A stretch of DNA of 64,000 bases from Mesonia sp. K7 (GTDB lineage: Bacteria; Bacteroidota; Bacteroidia; Flavobacteriales; Flavobacteriaceae): positions 186,001 to 250,000 of the forward strand of contig NZ_QKQV01000001.1 of assembly GCF_003233725.1 (NCBI RefSeq), in the 5' to 3' direction. Numbering within the stretch: position 1 is the stretch's first letter; every line of letters begins with the position of its first letter. Both the position numbers and the translations under genes were made by a program. Positions 10,873-18,514 of the stretch are shown one piece after another. Under the pieces are notes generated by a model. It saw only the letters and a program-made list of their open reading frames with translations, did no database searches and was not told the origin of the DNA.

Positions 10873-11417
10873 TATTCTTCAGAAGGCTCTTCCATCAAAA
10901 CTCCCGTAGCAAGAAAAGCATATTCTACTTTTGGCTCCGTTATAGCCTCAATTTCTTCTTTAGATTTTCCTGCGTCTTTTGCGTAATGCTGCAATTCTTC
11001 AACAGAAGTTTCAGTGACAAACGCTTTACCTTCTACAATCGTTGCTCTTTCTTCTGCATTTAGCGGAACAAAAAACGCATAGTCTTTAAAACGGACAAAA
11101 GAAGTTAACGAATCGTCTAACTTAAGTGACATCCAACAACCTTTTTTCTTGCAAACTTTTGCTACTTCCGACTTAAATTTTACATCGATGGTGTCACCAA
11201 CTTGCATGCTTTCAAACTTTTCTTTCATTTCTAAAGCAGAAAGTACATTCTCTTCATCAATCTTTTCACCAAAACTTGCGTATGAGATATCCACAGCTGC
11301 TATTTCTTCGCTCTTTTTAAGCTCTACCACTTCTTCTTCGGTAATAAGGATGTTTTCTTTATTTTCCTTACAACCGATAATCATTGCTCCGATAGCAACC
11401 AAAATTAATTTTTTCAT
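10872..11417 (-). CDS. DUF4920 domain lipoprotein
   Basis: 181 residues. Signal with lipobox MIIGC (Cys16), an acidic linker, and then a DUF4920 domain from about 47. Its conserved elements are visible: SFGEKI, a VCKKKGCWMSL segment with two cysteines, and VRFKDYAFFVP. The function of the family is unknown; the paired cysteines suggest metal or redox chemistry. It is the first gene of the operon with the CxxCH lipoprotein and mnmD. A -7 box TATTTTTG lies at 11443-11450 on the minus strand. Confidence 0.85.
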   Translation of the reverse strand: MKKLILVAIGAMIIGCKENKENILITEEEVVELKKSEEIAAVDISYASFGEKIDEENVLSALEMKEKFESMQVGDTIDVKFKSEVAKVCKKKGCWMSLKLDDSLTSFVRFKDYAFFVPLNAEERATIVEGKAFVTETSVEELQHYAKDAGKSKEEIEAITEPKVEYAFLATGVLMEEPSEE

Positions 11418-11442
11418 TTCGTTAACATTTAATAATCTTTTT

Positions 11443-11450
11443 CAAAAATA
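11443..11450 (-). promoter_or_regulatory. -7 box of the DUF4920-CxxCH-mnmD operon
   Basis: Minus-strand TATTTTTG, 25 bases before the DUF4920 start codon; matches TAnnTTTG. Confidence 0.5.
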
Positions 11451-11485
11451 AGAAATCTTTCGTTTCTCTTATGGCTTTATTTTAA

Positions 11486-11493
11486 TACTTTTG
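11486..11493 (+). promoter_or_regulatory. -7 box of ilvE
   Basis: TACTTTTG followed by C, an exact TAnnTTTG match 14 bases before the first ilvE ATG. It implies a very short leader and favours translation from 11508 or from the second ATG at 11514. Confidence 0.6.
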
Positions 11494-11507
11494 CATAAAA
11501 TACAAAG

Positions 11508-12584
11508 ATGCTCATGAACTTACAAGATGTAGAGTTGGATATTACTCTAAATAATGCTTCACGAATAGACCAAGTAGATTTTGATAATTTAGTTTTTGGA
11601 AAGCATTATACAGATCATATGTTAATTTGTGATTATGTAGACGGCCAATGGCAAACACCAAAAATTACGCCTTATGGCCCGATGCAAATGCAGCCTTCTA
11701 GTAAAGTTTTTCATTATGGACAGGCTGTTTTTGAAGGGATGAAAGCCTTTAAAGATGACCAAGATAAGGTTTGGTTGTTTAGACCAGAAGATAATTTTAA
11801 GCGAATCAACATATCGTCTAAACGTATGGCGATACCTGAGTTTCCAAAAGAATATTTCTTCTCTGGACTTAAAAAACTACTCGAGTTAGACCACAAATGG
11901 GTGCAAAAAGGACAAGGCAACTCACTTTACATTAGACCTTTTGCCATGGCCATAGAAAATGGGGTTTCGGCAGCTCCTTCTAACGCCTATCGATTTATGA
12001 TCATTTGTTGCCCAGCAAAAGCTTATTATTCTGAAGCTATAAAAGTTCTGATTGCGCAAGAATACAGCCGTTCTGCAGATGGCGGTGTTGGTTTTGCAAA
12101 AGCAGCAGGAAACTACGGAGCTCAGTTTTACCCTACCAATTTGGCTCGTGAAAAAGGTTACCAACAGATTATCTGGACAGATGCCAAAACCCACGAGTAT
12201 TTGGAAGAAGCGGGTACGATGAACATTTTCTTTAGAATAGGAGATAAATTGATCACAGCTCCTACAAGTGATCGAATTTTAGACGGAATTACCCGTAAGA
12301 GTTTAATCGATCTTGCTAGACACAAAGGTGTAGAAGTAGAAGTGAGAAGAATAAAAGTAAGCGAAATTGTAGAAGCGCATCAAAACGGATTATTAAAAGA
12401 AATCTTTGGTACCGGAACTGCAGCAACGATAGCTAAAATCTCCGGGTTCGAATATGACAATAAGCTTTATGATTTACCGGAAGTGGAAAATCCGTACAGC
12501 GTAAGATTTAAAAAAGCACTACAAGATATACAATACAACAGAAGTGAAGACCCATTTAACTGGCGTTTTTCTTTTGAGGATTAA
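11508..12584 (+). CDS. ilvE: Branched-chain amino acid aminotransferase
   Basis: 358 residues, a fold-type IV PLP enzyme of the long (eukaryote-like) BCAT group. The pyridoxal lysine is Lys198 in FAKAAGNYG, EAGTMNIFF is the cofactor-binding segment, and FGTGTAATI binds the phosphate. It catalyses the last step of valine, leucine and isoleucine synthesis and the first step of their breakdown. A second in-frame ATG two codons in is a possible start. The gene is followed at once by a bidirectional hairpin. Confidence 0.95.
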   Translation: MLMNLQDVELDITLNNASRIDQVDFDNLVFGKHYTDHMLICDYVDGQWQTPKITPYGPMQMQPSSKVFHYGQAVFEGMKAFKDDQDKVWLFRPEDNFKRINISSKRMAIPEFPKEYFFSGLKKLLELDHKWVQKGQGNSLYIRPFAMAIENGVSAAPSNAYRFMIICCPAKAYYSEAIKVLIAQEYSRSADGGVGFAKAAGNYGAQFYPTNLAREKGYQQIIWTDAKTHEYLEEAGTMNIFFRIGDKLITAPTSDRILDGITRKSLIDLARHKGVEVEVRRIKVSEIVEAHQNGLLKEIFGTGTAATIAKISGFEYDNKLYDLPEVENPYSVRFKKALQDIQYNRSEDPFNWRFSFED

Positions 12585-12590
12585 AAAAAA

Positions 12591-12620
12591 AATCGGTTGA
12601 GTTTTCAACCGATTTTTTTT
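12591..12620. terminator. Bidirectional terminator between ilvE and the NTP pyrophosphohydrolase gene
   Basis: Perfect 10-bp stem AATCGGTTGA, loop GTTT, then TCAACCGATT. It has an A run before it and a T run after it, so it can end transcription from both converging genes. The T run reaches into the stop codon of the minus-strand gene. Confidence 0.88.
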
Positions 12621-13005
12621 AACTTTCTAATACTTTGAGAATATCAGGTTTAAAATAATTTGGCCCCTTTAGCACCTTACCATCTTCGCGGTAAATAGGT
12701 TTCCCATCTTCACCCAACTTGCTCATATTACTTTGTTGAATTTCTTCAAAAACCTCTTCTATTTTGTGTTGCATTCCATGCTCGATAATGGTTCCGCAGA
12801 GAATGTAGAGCATATCACCCAAGGCATCGGCAACTTCGGTTAAATCGTTATTGTTGGCGGCTTCAAGGTATTCTTCGTTTTCTTCTTTCATCAGATTAAA
12901 ACGCAATAAATTTTTACTTTCACCCAAATTTGCGGTTGGAGTCTCTTTTATTCCCAACCCAAAAGCTTGATGAAATGCTTTAACTGCCGCTATTCTTTTT
13001 TTCAT
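12619..13005 (-). CDS. MazG-like / phosphoribosyl-ATP pyrophosphohydrolase superfamily NTP pyrophosphohydrolase
   Basis: 128 residues, all-alpha. The divalent-metal motif is EENEEY (about 41-46) followed by EVADALGDMLY, the EExxE...ExxD signature of the MazG/PRA-PH superfamily. A C-terminal extension, LGEDGKPIYREDGKVLKGP, is common in related phage and bacterial nucleotide pyrophosphohydrolases. It probably hydrolyses non-canonical or excess nucleoside triphosphates. It is divergent from the seven-gene operon at 13043, with overlapping promoters. Confidence 0.82.
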   Translation of the reverse strand: MKKRIAAVKAFHQAFGLGIKETPTANLGESKNLLRFNLMKEENEEYLEAANNNDLTEVADALGDMLYILCGTIIEHGMQHKIEEVFEEIQQSNMSKLGEDGKPIYREDGKVLKGPNYFKPDILKVLES

Positions 13006-13019
13006 AATATTCTAATAAT

Positions 13020-13037
13020 TAAATTTGCATAAATTTA
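13020..13037. promoter_or_regulatory. Overlapping divergent -7 boxes
   Basis: On the plus strand TAAATTTG (13020-13027) precedes the small membrane protein ATG at 13043. On the minus strand TAAATTTA (13030-13037, self-complementary) stands 24 bases before the pyrophosphohydrolase ATG. The two transcripts would start within about 30 bases of each other. Confidence 0.5.
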
Positions 13038-13042
13038 CAGCT

Positions 13043-13228
13043 ATGTTTACTCAAGGTCAAATCATTTTTGCCATTTTTTTTGCTGTCACATTTATACTGC
13101 TGGCTATCGTAAGTTATCGTAAAGATTTAAAACTCCATAAAAAATACTACAAAGGCAGTTTATTTGTCCTTGGCGGATTTTTACTGTTTATCGCTATCCT
13201 TTTTCTCATCAAAAACTATTTGCATTAA
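13043..13228 (+). CDS. Small two-helix membrane protein, unknown function
   Basis: 61 residues from the ATG at 13043; a TTG start at 13025 would lie inside the promoter and is not used. Two hydrophobic segments, IIFAIFFAVTFILLAIV (about 7-23) and LFVLGGFLLFIAILFLI (about 40-57), flank a basic loop, SYRKDLKLHKKYYKG. The function is not recognised. It opens the operon that runs to the PhnA gene, and its stop is 1 base before the next ATG. Confidence 0.75.
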   Translation: MFTQGQIIFAIFFAVTFILLAIVSYRKDLKLHKKYYKGSLFVLGGFLLFIAILFLIKNYLH

Positions 13229-13229
13229 G

Positions 13230-13982
13230 ATGAAAGCACAAATACAAATTGGCGGAAAAAGCTATCGTGTAAATTTCAGTGAGCCGTTAGACATTTCTAT
13301 TTCGCTTAAAGCGGAAAAAAATAACCCGACAGCCTGGTATTTAGACCAACCAATTATCGAACCTGTAAAAGATGGTGATTTTATCGGAAAAGTGAGCGAA
13401 GGTGCTTCGGTAAATTTTAATAACATACAGTTCAACCCGCACGCACATACCACACATACCGAATGTGTTGGACATATTTCAGAAGCCTTTCATAGCATCA
13501 ACTATAACTTAAAAACTTTCTTTTTCGCTTGCGAAGTGATTACCATAACTCCCGAAAAACAAGGCGAAGATTGGGTGATTACCAAAAACCAGCTACAAGA
13601 GAAAATCCACGAAAGTGAAGCAAAAGCTATCGTTATCAGAACTACACCTAATTCTGAAGCCAAAAAAACACAGCAATACAGTCATACCAATTGGCCCTAT
13701 TTATTGGAAGAAACGGCCCTGTTTCTTCGGGAAATAAACATCGAACATTTACTGATTGATTTACCTTCGGTAGATAAAGAAAAAGACGATGGTAAATTAT
13801 TGGCACATAAAGCTTTTTGGAATTATCCCGAAAACACACGTTATCACGCCACAATTACCGAATTTATTTATGTACCCGATATGGTGGCAGACGGTTTTTA
13901 TTTATTAAATTTACAAATAGCGGCTTTCGAAAATGATGCGACACCAAGTAAACCAGTGTTGTATAAATTAGAAGAAATATAA
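13230..13982 (+). CDS. Cyclase family protein (kynurenine-formamidase-like metal hydrolase)
   Basis: 250 residues from the ATG at 13230; the frame is open further upstream, but the preceding gene occupies that region. The metal site HAHTTHTECVGH matches the cyclase-family pattern HxGTHxDxPxH, with Glu in place of Asp. The later LLIDLPSVD and LLAHKAFW segments also fit. Members hydrolyse formyl-kynurenine, isatin or similar amides with zinc or manganese. The substrate here is unknown, and no kynurenine gene is nearby. Confidence 0.8.
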   Translation: MKAQIQIGGKSYRVNFSEPLDISISLKAEKNNPTAWYLDQPIIEPVKDGDFIGKVSEGASVNFNNIQFNPHAHTTHTECVGHISEAFHSINYNLKTFFFACEVITITPEKQGEDWVITKNQLQEKIHESEAKAIVIRTTPNSEAKKTQQYSHTNWPYLLEETALFLREINIEHLLIDLPSVDKEKDDGKLLAHKAFWNYPENTRYHATITEFIYVPDMVADGFYLLNLQIAAFENDATPSKPVLYKLEEI

Positions 13983-13988
13983 TTGTTT

Positions 13989-14618
13989 ATGGAATTACTT
14001 TTTATTGGTCTTGCTGTTGGTGCTATCATCGCTTTTTTTCTGTACGGTGCTTTTTCGGGCAACAAACGAAAAGCCTATCGCGAGCAACAATCGGTCGTAT
14101 TGATGGAAAAAATTAGAGCAGTTTGTAAGTTTATTACCGTAGAAGGCGATTTCTCGGAAATTTACCATTACCAAAACGTCAAAGACAAATGGCTCAACCT
14201 TTTTTTGGGAAGTAAAAAAGCTTTGGTACTTATCGAAGCTAAAGCGCACGTTGGTTTTGACCTTACCAAAATAAAAATGCAAGCCGACAACGATAAAAAG
14301 ACCATTCGCTTAGATAACTTTCCGCAACCCGAGTTGCTTTCTATCGAAACCGACTTTAAGTATTACGACAAAAAAGAAGGCTGGGCAAACCCGTTTACGA
14401 GTTCTGACCTTACAGAAATCAACCAACAAGCCAAAACTTATATTGTCGATAAAGTACCGGAAAGCGGTTTGTTTGACGAAGCTTCCCATCAAGCCCTAGA
14501 AACTATTAAATTAATGGAAAAGTTAGTAGAAACTATCAATTGGAAATTAGATTATTCGGCATTGCTAGATGCGGAAAGTACAACGAAGAAAATCAATAAA
14601 AAAACAGAGAAACCGTGA
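13989..14618 (+). CDS. DUF4230 domain protein with an N-terminal membrane anchor
   Basis: 209 residues from the ATG at 13989. One transmembrane segment (about 3-22, LLFIGLAVGAIIAFFLYGAF) is followed by a periplasmic or extracytoplasmic DUF4230 domain, with VCKFITVEGDFSEIYHY, a conserved Trp-Leu patch and VLIEAKAHVGFDL. The function of the family is unknown. Its stop overlaps the next start (GTGA). Confidence 0.85.
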   Translation: MELLFIGLAVGAIIAFFLYGAFSGNKRKAYREQQSVVLMEKIRAVCKFITVEGDFSEIYHYQNVKDKWLNLFLGSKKALVLIEAKAHVGFDLTKIKMQADNDKKTIRLDNFPQPELLSIETDFKYYDKKEGWANPFTSSDLTEINQQAKTYIVDKVPESGLFDEASHQALETIKLMEKLVETINWKLDYSALLDAESTTKKINKKTEKP

Positions 14619-14983
14619 ACATTGAAGAATTAAGAGCATATTGCCTCCAGAAAAAAGAAACCAGCGAAGCTTTTCCGTTTGATGAAGACACCTTGGTTTT
14701 TAAAGTTTGCGGAAAAATGTTTGCCCTCACTTCGCTAAAAAAATGGGAAGCTGGCGACCCAAGTGTCAATTTAAAATGCGACCCCGAAAGAGCTGTTGAG
14801 TTACGGGAGCAATATCCCGATGATATTTTCCCAGGTTACCACATGAGCAAAGTACATTGGAATACGGTAAATTTTGAAAACGCTTCGCTCAGCCCAAAAC
14901 AACTCATCGAGTTGATTGACCACAGTTATGAAATGGTAGTCAATACACTTCCTAAAAAGGATCGCAAAAGATTGATTTCTTGA
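14615..14983 (+). CDS. MmcQ/YjbR family protein
   Basis: 122 residues. The start is GTG at 14615, overlapping the stop of the DUF4230 gene by four bases (GTGA); no ATG lies close by. It shows the YjbR pattern: LRAYCLQKKETSEAFPFD at the N terminus, VFKVCGKMFAL, NLKCDPERA and PGYHMSKVHWNTV. The family has a CyaY-like fold and is described as DNA-binding, with weak functional evidence. Confidence 0.88.
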   Translation: MNIEELRAYCLQKKETSEAFPFDEDTLVFKVCGKMFALTSLKKWEAGDPSVNLKCDPERAVELREQYPDDIFPGYHMSKVHWNTVNFENASLSPKQLIELIDHSYEMVVNTLPKKDRKRLIS

Positions 14984-15001
14984 AAATCCCGCTAAAAATT
15001 T

Positions 15002-16771
15002 ATGCAAAACCTTCACGAGTTATATCAACATAACATCCAAAAATTTCAAGCAGAACTAAAGAAAATCAAAAGCCAATTATTTGCTTCGAGCATGTTGCGG
15101 TTGGTATTCTTCTTGGTTTTAATGATCGGAATTTATTTTTTCTATACCAACACCAAAATTGTGGTAGGAATTATTTTACTCGGTATTCTCGGGTTTATTT
15201 TTTTGGTGAAAAGACACACCAACATTCACTACCAAAAACAACTGCGAGAGCAACTTATCGAAATCAACCAAACCGAAATCGAGGTGCTCAATCATAATTT
15301 CACTCAACTTTCAGATGGCAGCGAATTTCAGGACAGCTTGCATGAATTTAGTAATGATATCGACCTTTTTGGGAAAAAATCTTTTTTTCAGTACCTCAAC
15401 AGAACTTCGCTTGCCAACGGAAAAATTAGGCTTGCCCATCTTCTCATAGCTAATACTATTCAAGAGATTCCGCAAAAGCAAGAGGCGGTAAAAGAGTTGG
15501 CTTCGAAGCTCGAAACTAGACAATTTTTTTCTGCTACCGCTTCACTTATCAAAGCAGAAACTTCATCCGATAGTATTTCAAAATGGTTGGTTTCTTATCA
15601 GAAATTTGTCCCAAAAATGATGAAATGGTTACCTAAAGTATTCTCCGGCATTTCACTCATTATTATTGTTGGGTTTTTTCTCGATTTTGTTACTTGGCAT
15701 TATTTATTGGCTTGGTTTTTTATAGGATTGTTTATCACTTCGCGTTTCCTGAAAAAAATCAATTTACTGTCGCATTTTGTAAGTAAATCACAAGACACGT
15801 TTCAGCAGTATTATCAACTTATTGGTATCATCGAAAAAGAAAGCTTCAACGCTAAGTTTCTTTCCGCTTTAAAGCGAAATCTAACTACCGAAAATTCTTC
15901 TTCTTCACAGATTTTACAGCAATTCTCTAAAAGAATTGACGCCTTAGACCAACGTAACAATTTACTTTTTGGAGCGCTCGGTAACGGGTTTTTACTTTGG
16001 GATTTACATCAATCGTACCAGCTCGAAAGTTGGATCTCTACGCATCAAAATCATGTAAAAAACTGGTTTGACACTTTGGCAACTTTCGATGCTTATATGA
16101 GTTTGGGGAATTTTGCCTATAATCATCCTGATTATACTTTTCCTAAAATCAATAAGGATAAAAGCGTAATGAAAGCCACCAATTTGGCACATCCGTTATT
16201 GTTTAAAAAAGTTGTAAAAAACGATTTTGAAATCAAAGACGAGCAATTTTTCATCATCACTGGAGCCAATATGGCTGGGAAAAGCACCTTTTTACGTACC
16301 GTTTCACTGCATATTCTGATGGCAAATATAGGCTTACCTGTTTGTGCTGACTCGAGTGAGTATTCACCCATCAAACTGATTACCAGCATGCGAACATCCG
16401 ATTCGCTCGCTGAAGAATCCTCTTATTTCTTTGCGGAATTGAGCCGATTACAGTTTATCGTCAACAAAATAAAAAGCGATAAGTATTTTATCATTCTCGA
16501 TGAAATTTTAAAAGGTACCAACAGCAAAGACAAAGCGATTGGTTCGCAAAAGTTTATCGAAAAATTAGTCCATTCAAATTCTACCGGTATTATTGCCACA
16601 CACGATTTGAGTTTGTGTGAAGTAGAACAGCAATATGAGGAAGTAAAAAACTATTATTTTGATGCACAAATCATTAACGATGAGTTGTTTTTCGACTACC
16701 AATTTAAAAAAGGAATTTGCCAAAATATGAACGCCTCGTTTTTACTTAAAAAAATGAAAATTGTAAATTAG
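15002..16771 (+). CDS. Membrane-anchored MutS-like ATPase
   Basis: 589 residues. Hydrophobic segments at about 31-48 and 52-69, and a second pair at about 215-255, place it in the membrane. There is no mismatch-recognition domain I. The middle resembles the MutS lever/core region (domain III). The C-terminal ATPase has Walker A GANMAGKST (421-429), the MutS motif SMRTSDSLAEESSYFFAE, Walker B IILDEILKGTNS (Asp500, Glu501) and ATHDLSLC. It belongs to the Bacteroidota MutS-like membrane group, whose role is not known. It sits between the YjbR gene and the DUF457 gene in one operon. Confidence 0.85.
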   Translation: MQNLHELYQHNIQKFQAELKKIKSQLFASSMLRLVFFLVLMIGIYFFYTNTKIVVGIILLGILGFIFLVKRHTNIHYQKQLREQLIEINQTEIEVLNHNFTQLSDGSEFQDSLHEFSNDIDLFGKKSFFQYLNRTSLANGKIRLAHLLIANTIQEIPQKQEAVKELASKLETRQFFSATASLIKAETSSDSISKWLVSYQKFVPKMMKWLPKVFSGISLIIIVGFFLDFVTWHYLLAWFFIGLFITSRFLKKINLLSHFVSKSQDTFQQYYQLIGIIEKESFNAKFLSALKRNLTTENSSSSQILQQFSKRIDALDQRNNLLFGALGNGFLLWDLHQSYQLESWISTHQNHVKNWFDTLATFDAYMSLGNFAYNHPDYTFPKINKDKSVMKATNLAHPLLFKKVVKNDFEIKDEQFFIITGANMAGKSTFLRTVSLHILMANIGLPVCADSSEYSPIKLITSMRTSDSLAEESSYFFAELSRLQFIVNKIKSDKYFIILDEILKGTNSKDKAIGSQKFIEKLVHSNSTGIIATHDLSLCEVEQQYEEVKNYYFDAQIINDELFFDYQFKKGICQNMNASFLLKKMKIVN

Positions 16772-17767
16772 ATGGATTCTCTTACACAAATTGTTCTTGG
16801 TGCTGCCGTAGGCGAAGCCGTTTTAGGAAAAAAAGTAGGCAATAAAGCCATGCTTTACGGAGCGATTGCAGGCACTATTCCCGACCTCGATACTTTTGCT
16901 TCTTATTTTACCGATACCGTTTCCGCACTCGAGATCCATCGCGGTTTTACCCATTCTATATTTTTTTCGGTAGTCTTCGCTCCTATTTTTGGTTGGCTGG
17001 TTTCCCGATATGAAAAACGAGCCAATTTTAAAGATTGGTCTTGGCTTTTCTTCTGGGGGTTTCTTACCCATCCGCTACTCGATGCGCACACTACTTGGGG
17101 AACACAGCTTTTCTGGCCATTGGATTTACGATTGGCTTATAAAAACATTTTTGTCATCGACCCGCTATACACCTTACCTTTTTTAATCTGTGTAATTTTG
17201 GCGATGCGATTGCCCAAAACTTCAGAAAAACGCAGAAGAGTTAATCGGTTGGGAATAATTTTAAGCACGAGTTACCTGGCAGTTAGCTTAATTTTAAAAG
17301 CAATTTCTTATCAAAAATTTATTTCGGCCCTAGAAAATCAACATATCGATTATACTTCCGTGGAAACCAAACCCTCACCATTCAACACCATTTTATGGAC
17401 AGCTAATATCGATACCAAGGATGCTCACCTTATCGGGCATTATTCTTTTTTCGATTCACAACCTATTTCTTTTACAAAATATCCCAAGCAGCACCAATTA
17501 TTAGGGAAACTCAAAAACGAAGAAAAAGTGCAGCGTCTCATCAAAATTGCACAAGGTTGGTTTACAATAACCCAAGAAAATGAAAAATTATATTTTAACG
17601 ACTTACGTTTTGGGTTACTCGGATTAGACCCAAAAGAAAAACGTTTTACTTTTAGTTTTGAATTAATCCTTTCTACGAAAGGACTCATTGTAAAAGAACG
17701 TGAAAGAGATCTAGGACAAGCAAAAAGCATGCTTTCGGAATTGGTAGAACGCATCGCAGGAAATTAG
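16772..17767 (+). CDS. Membrane-bound metal-dependent hydrolase, YdjM/DUF457 family
   Basis: 331 residues. It starts MDSLTQIVLGAAVGEAVLGK, typical of the family. Candidate metal ligands are in GTIPDLDT, HRGFTHS and THPLLDAHTTWG, next to membrane segments. The last third is soluble. The start codon directly abuts the stop of the MutS-like gene (TAG then ATG), implying translational coupling. The reaction is unknown. Confidence 0.85.
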   Translation: MDSLTQIVLGAAVGEAVLGKKVGNKAMLYGAIAGTIPDLDTFASYFTDTVSALEIHRGFTHSIFFSVVFAPIFGWLVSRYEKRANFKDWSWLFFWGFLTHPLLDAHTTWGTQLFWPLDLRLAYKNIFVIDPLYTLPFLICVILAMRLPKTSEKRRRVNRLGIILSTSYLAVSLILKAISYQKFISALENQHIDYTSVETKPSPFNTILWTANIDTKDAHLIGHYSFFDSQPISFTKYPKQHQLLGKLKNEEKVQRLIKIAQGWFTITQENEKLYFNDLRFGLLGLDPKEKRFTFSFELILSTKGLIVKERERDLGQAKSMLSELVERIAGN

Positions 17768-17790
17768 TTATTTTTGAAAAAATCACCACT

Positions 17791-18369
17791 ATGAGTTTAG
17801 AACAACAATTGATGCAGCGTGCCCACAACGCTTGCGAATTATGCCAAAGTAAAGAACAATTAGAAGTTTATCAAGTTCCGCCAAGAGAAGAAAAAACTGT
17901 AGATCATTCTGTTTTGGTTTGTCAAATTTGTTACGAACAACTCAACGATACCGAAAAAGTAGATGCAAATCATTGGCGATGCCTCAATGACAGTATGTGG
18001 AGCGAAACCCCAGCTGTAAAAGTGGTTGCTTATAGAATGTTGCACCACTTAAAAAATGAAGGCTGGCCGCAAGATTTGTTAGAAATGATGTATCTGGAAG
18101 ATGAAACCCTGGCTTGGGCGAAAGAAACACTTTCCAGCGAAAACAATACCAAAAGTCTTATTCATAAAGATAGCAACGGAGCGGTTCTCGAAGCTGGCGA
18201 TTCGGTTACTCTAATCAAAGATTTACCTGTGAAAGGCTCGAGTATGGTCGCCAAACGTGGTACAGCCGTGAGAAGAATCTCATTGGTGCATGACAATGCA
18301 GAACACATCGAAGGTAAAGTCGATGGACAGCAAATTGTGATTTTAACGAAGTTTGTAAAGAAATTGTAG
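17791..18369 (+). CDS. PhnA/YjdM domain protein
   Basis: 192 residues. The N-terminal zinc-ribbon has CELC (16-19) and CQIC; the C-terminal YjdM domain runs from about 125 with KDSNGAVLEAGDSVTLIKDL and KGSSMVAKRGT. Despite its name, PhnA is not required for phosphonate use in E. coli and its role is unclear. It is the last gene of the operon that starts at 13043 and is followed by a dispersed inverted repeat. Confidence 0.88.
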   Translation: MSLEQQLMQRAHNACELCQSKEQLEVYQVPPREEKTVDHSVLVCQICYEQLNDTEKVDANHWRCLNDSMWSETPAVKVVAYRMLHHLKNEGWPQDLLEMMYLEDETLAWAKETLSSENNTKSLIHKDSNGAVLEAGDSVTLIKDLPVKGSSMVAKRGTAVRRISLVHDNAEHIEGKVDGQQIVILTKFVKKL

Positions 18370-18388
18370 GCTTTATAGATATATACAA

Positions 18389-18479
18389 AAAACGTCATTG
18401 CAAGAAACTTTAATTTCGAAGCAATCCCTGGAACAAATTAGTTACATTGATTACTTCACTTAGTTCGTAATGACGTTTT
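18389..18479. repeat. Dispersed intergenic inverted repeat (GTCATTGC / AATGACG type)
   Basis: The ends AAAACGTCATT (18389-18399) and AATGACGTTTT (18469-18479) are perfect inverse complements. The interior contains CGAAGCAATCCC, seen in widespread intergenic repeats of this phylum. It fills the gap between the converging PhnA and M20 peptidase genes. Confidence 0.65.
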
Positions 18480-18514
18480 CACCTATATATTTTTTCGCTT
18501 AAAGCGGATATTTT

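Noticed and set aside
13164-13229. Upstream part of the cyclase frame
   Set aside because: It lies inside the small membrane protein gene and ends at that gene's stop; the ATG at 13230 is preferred.
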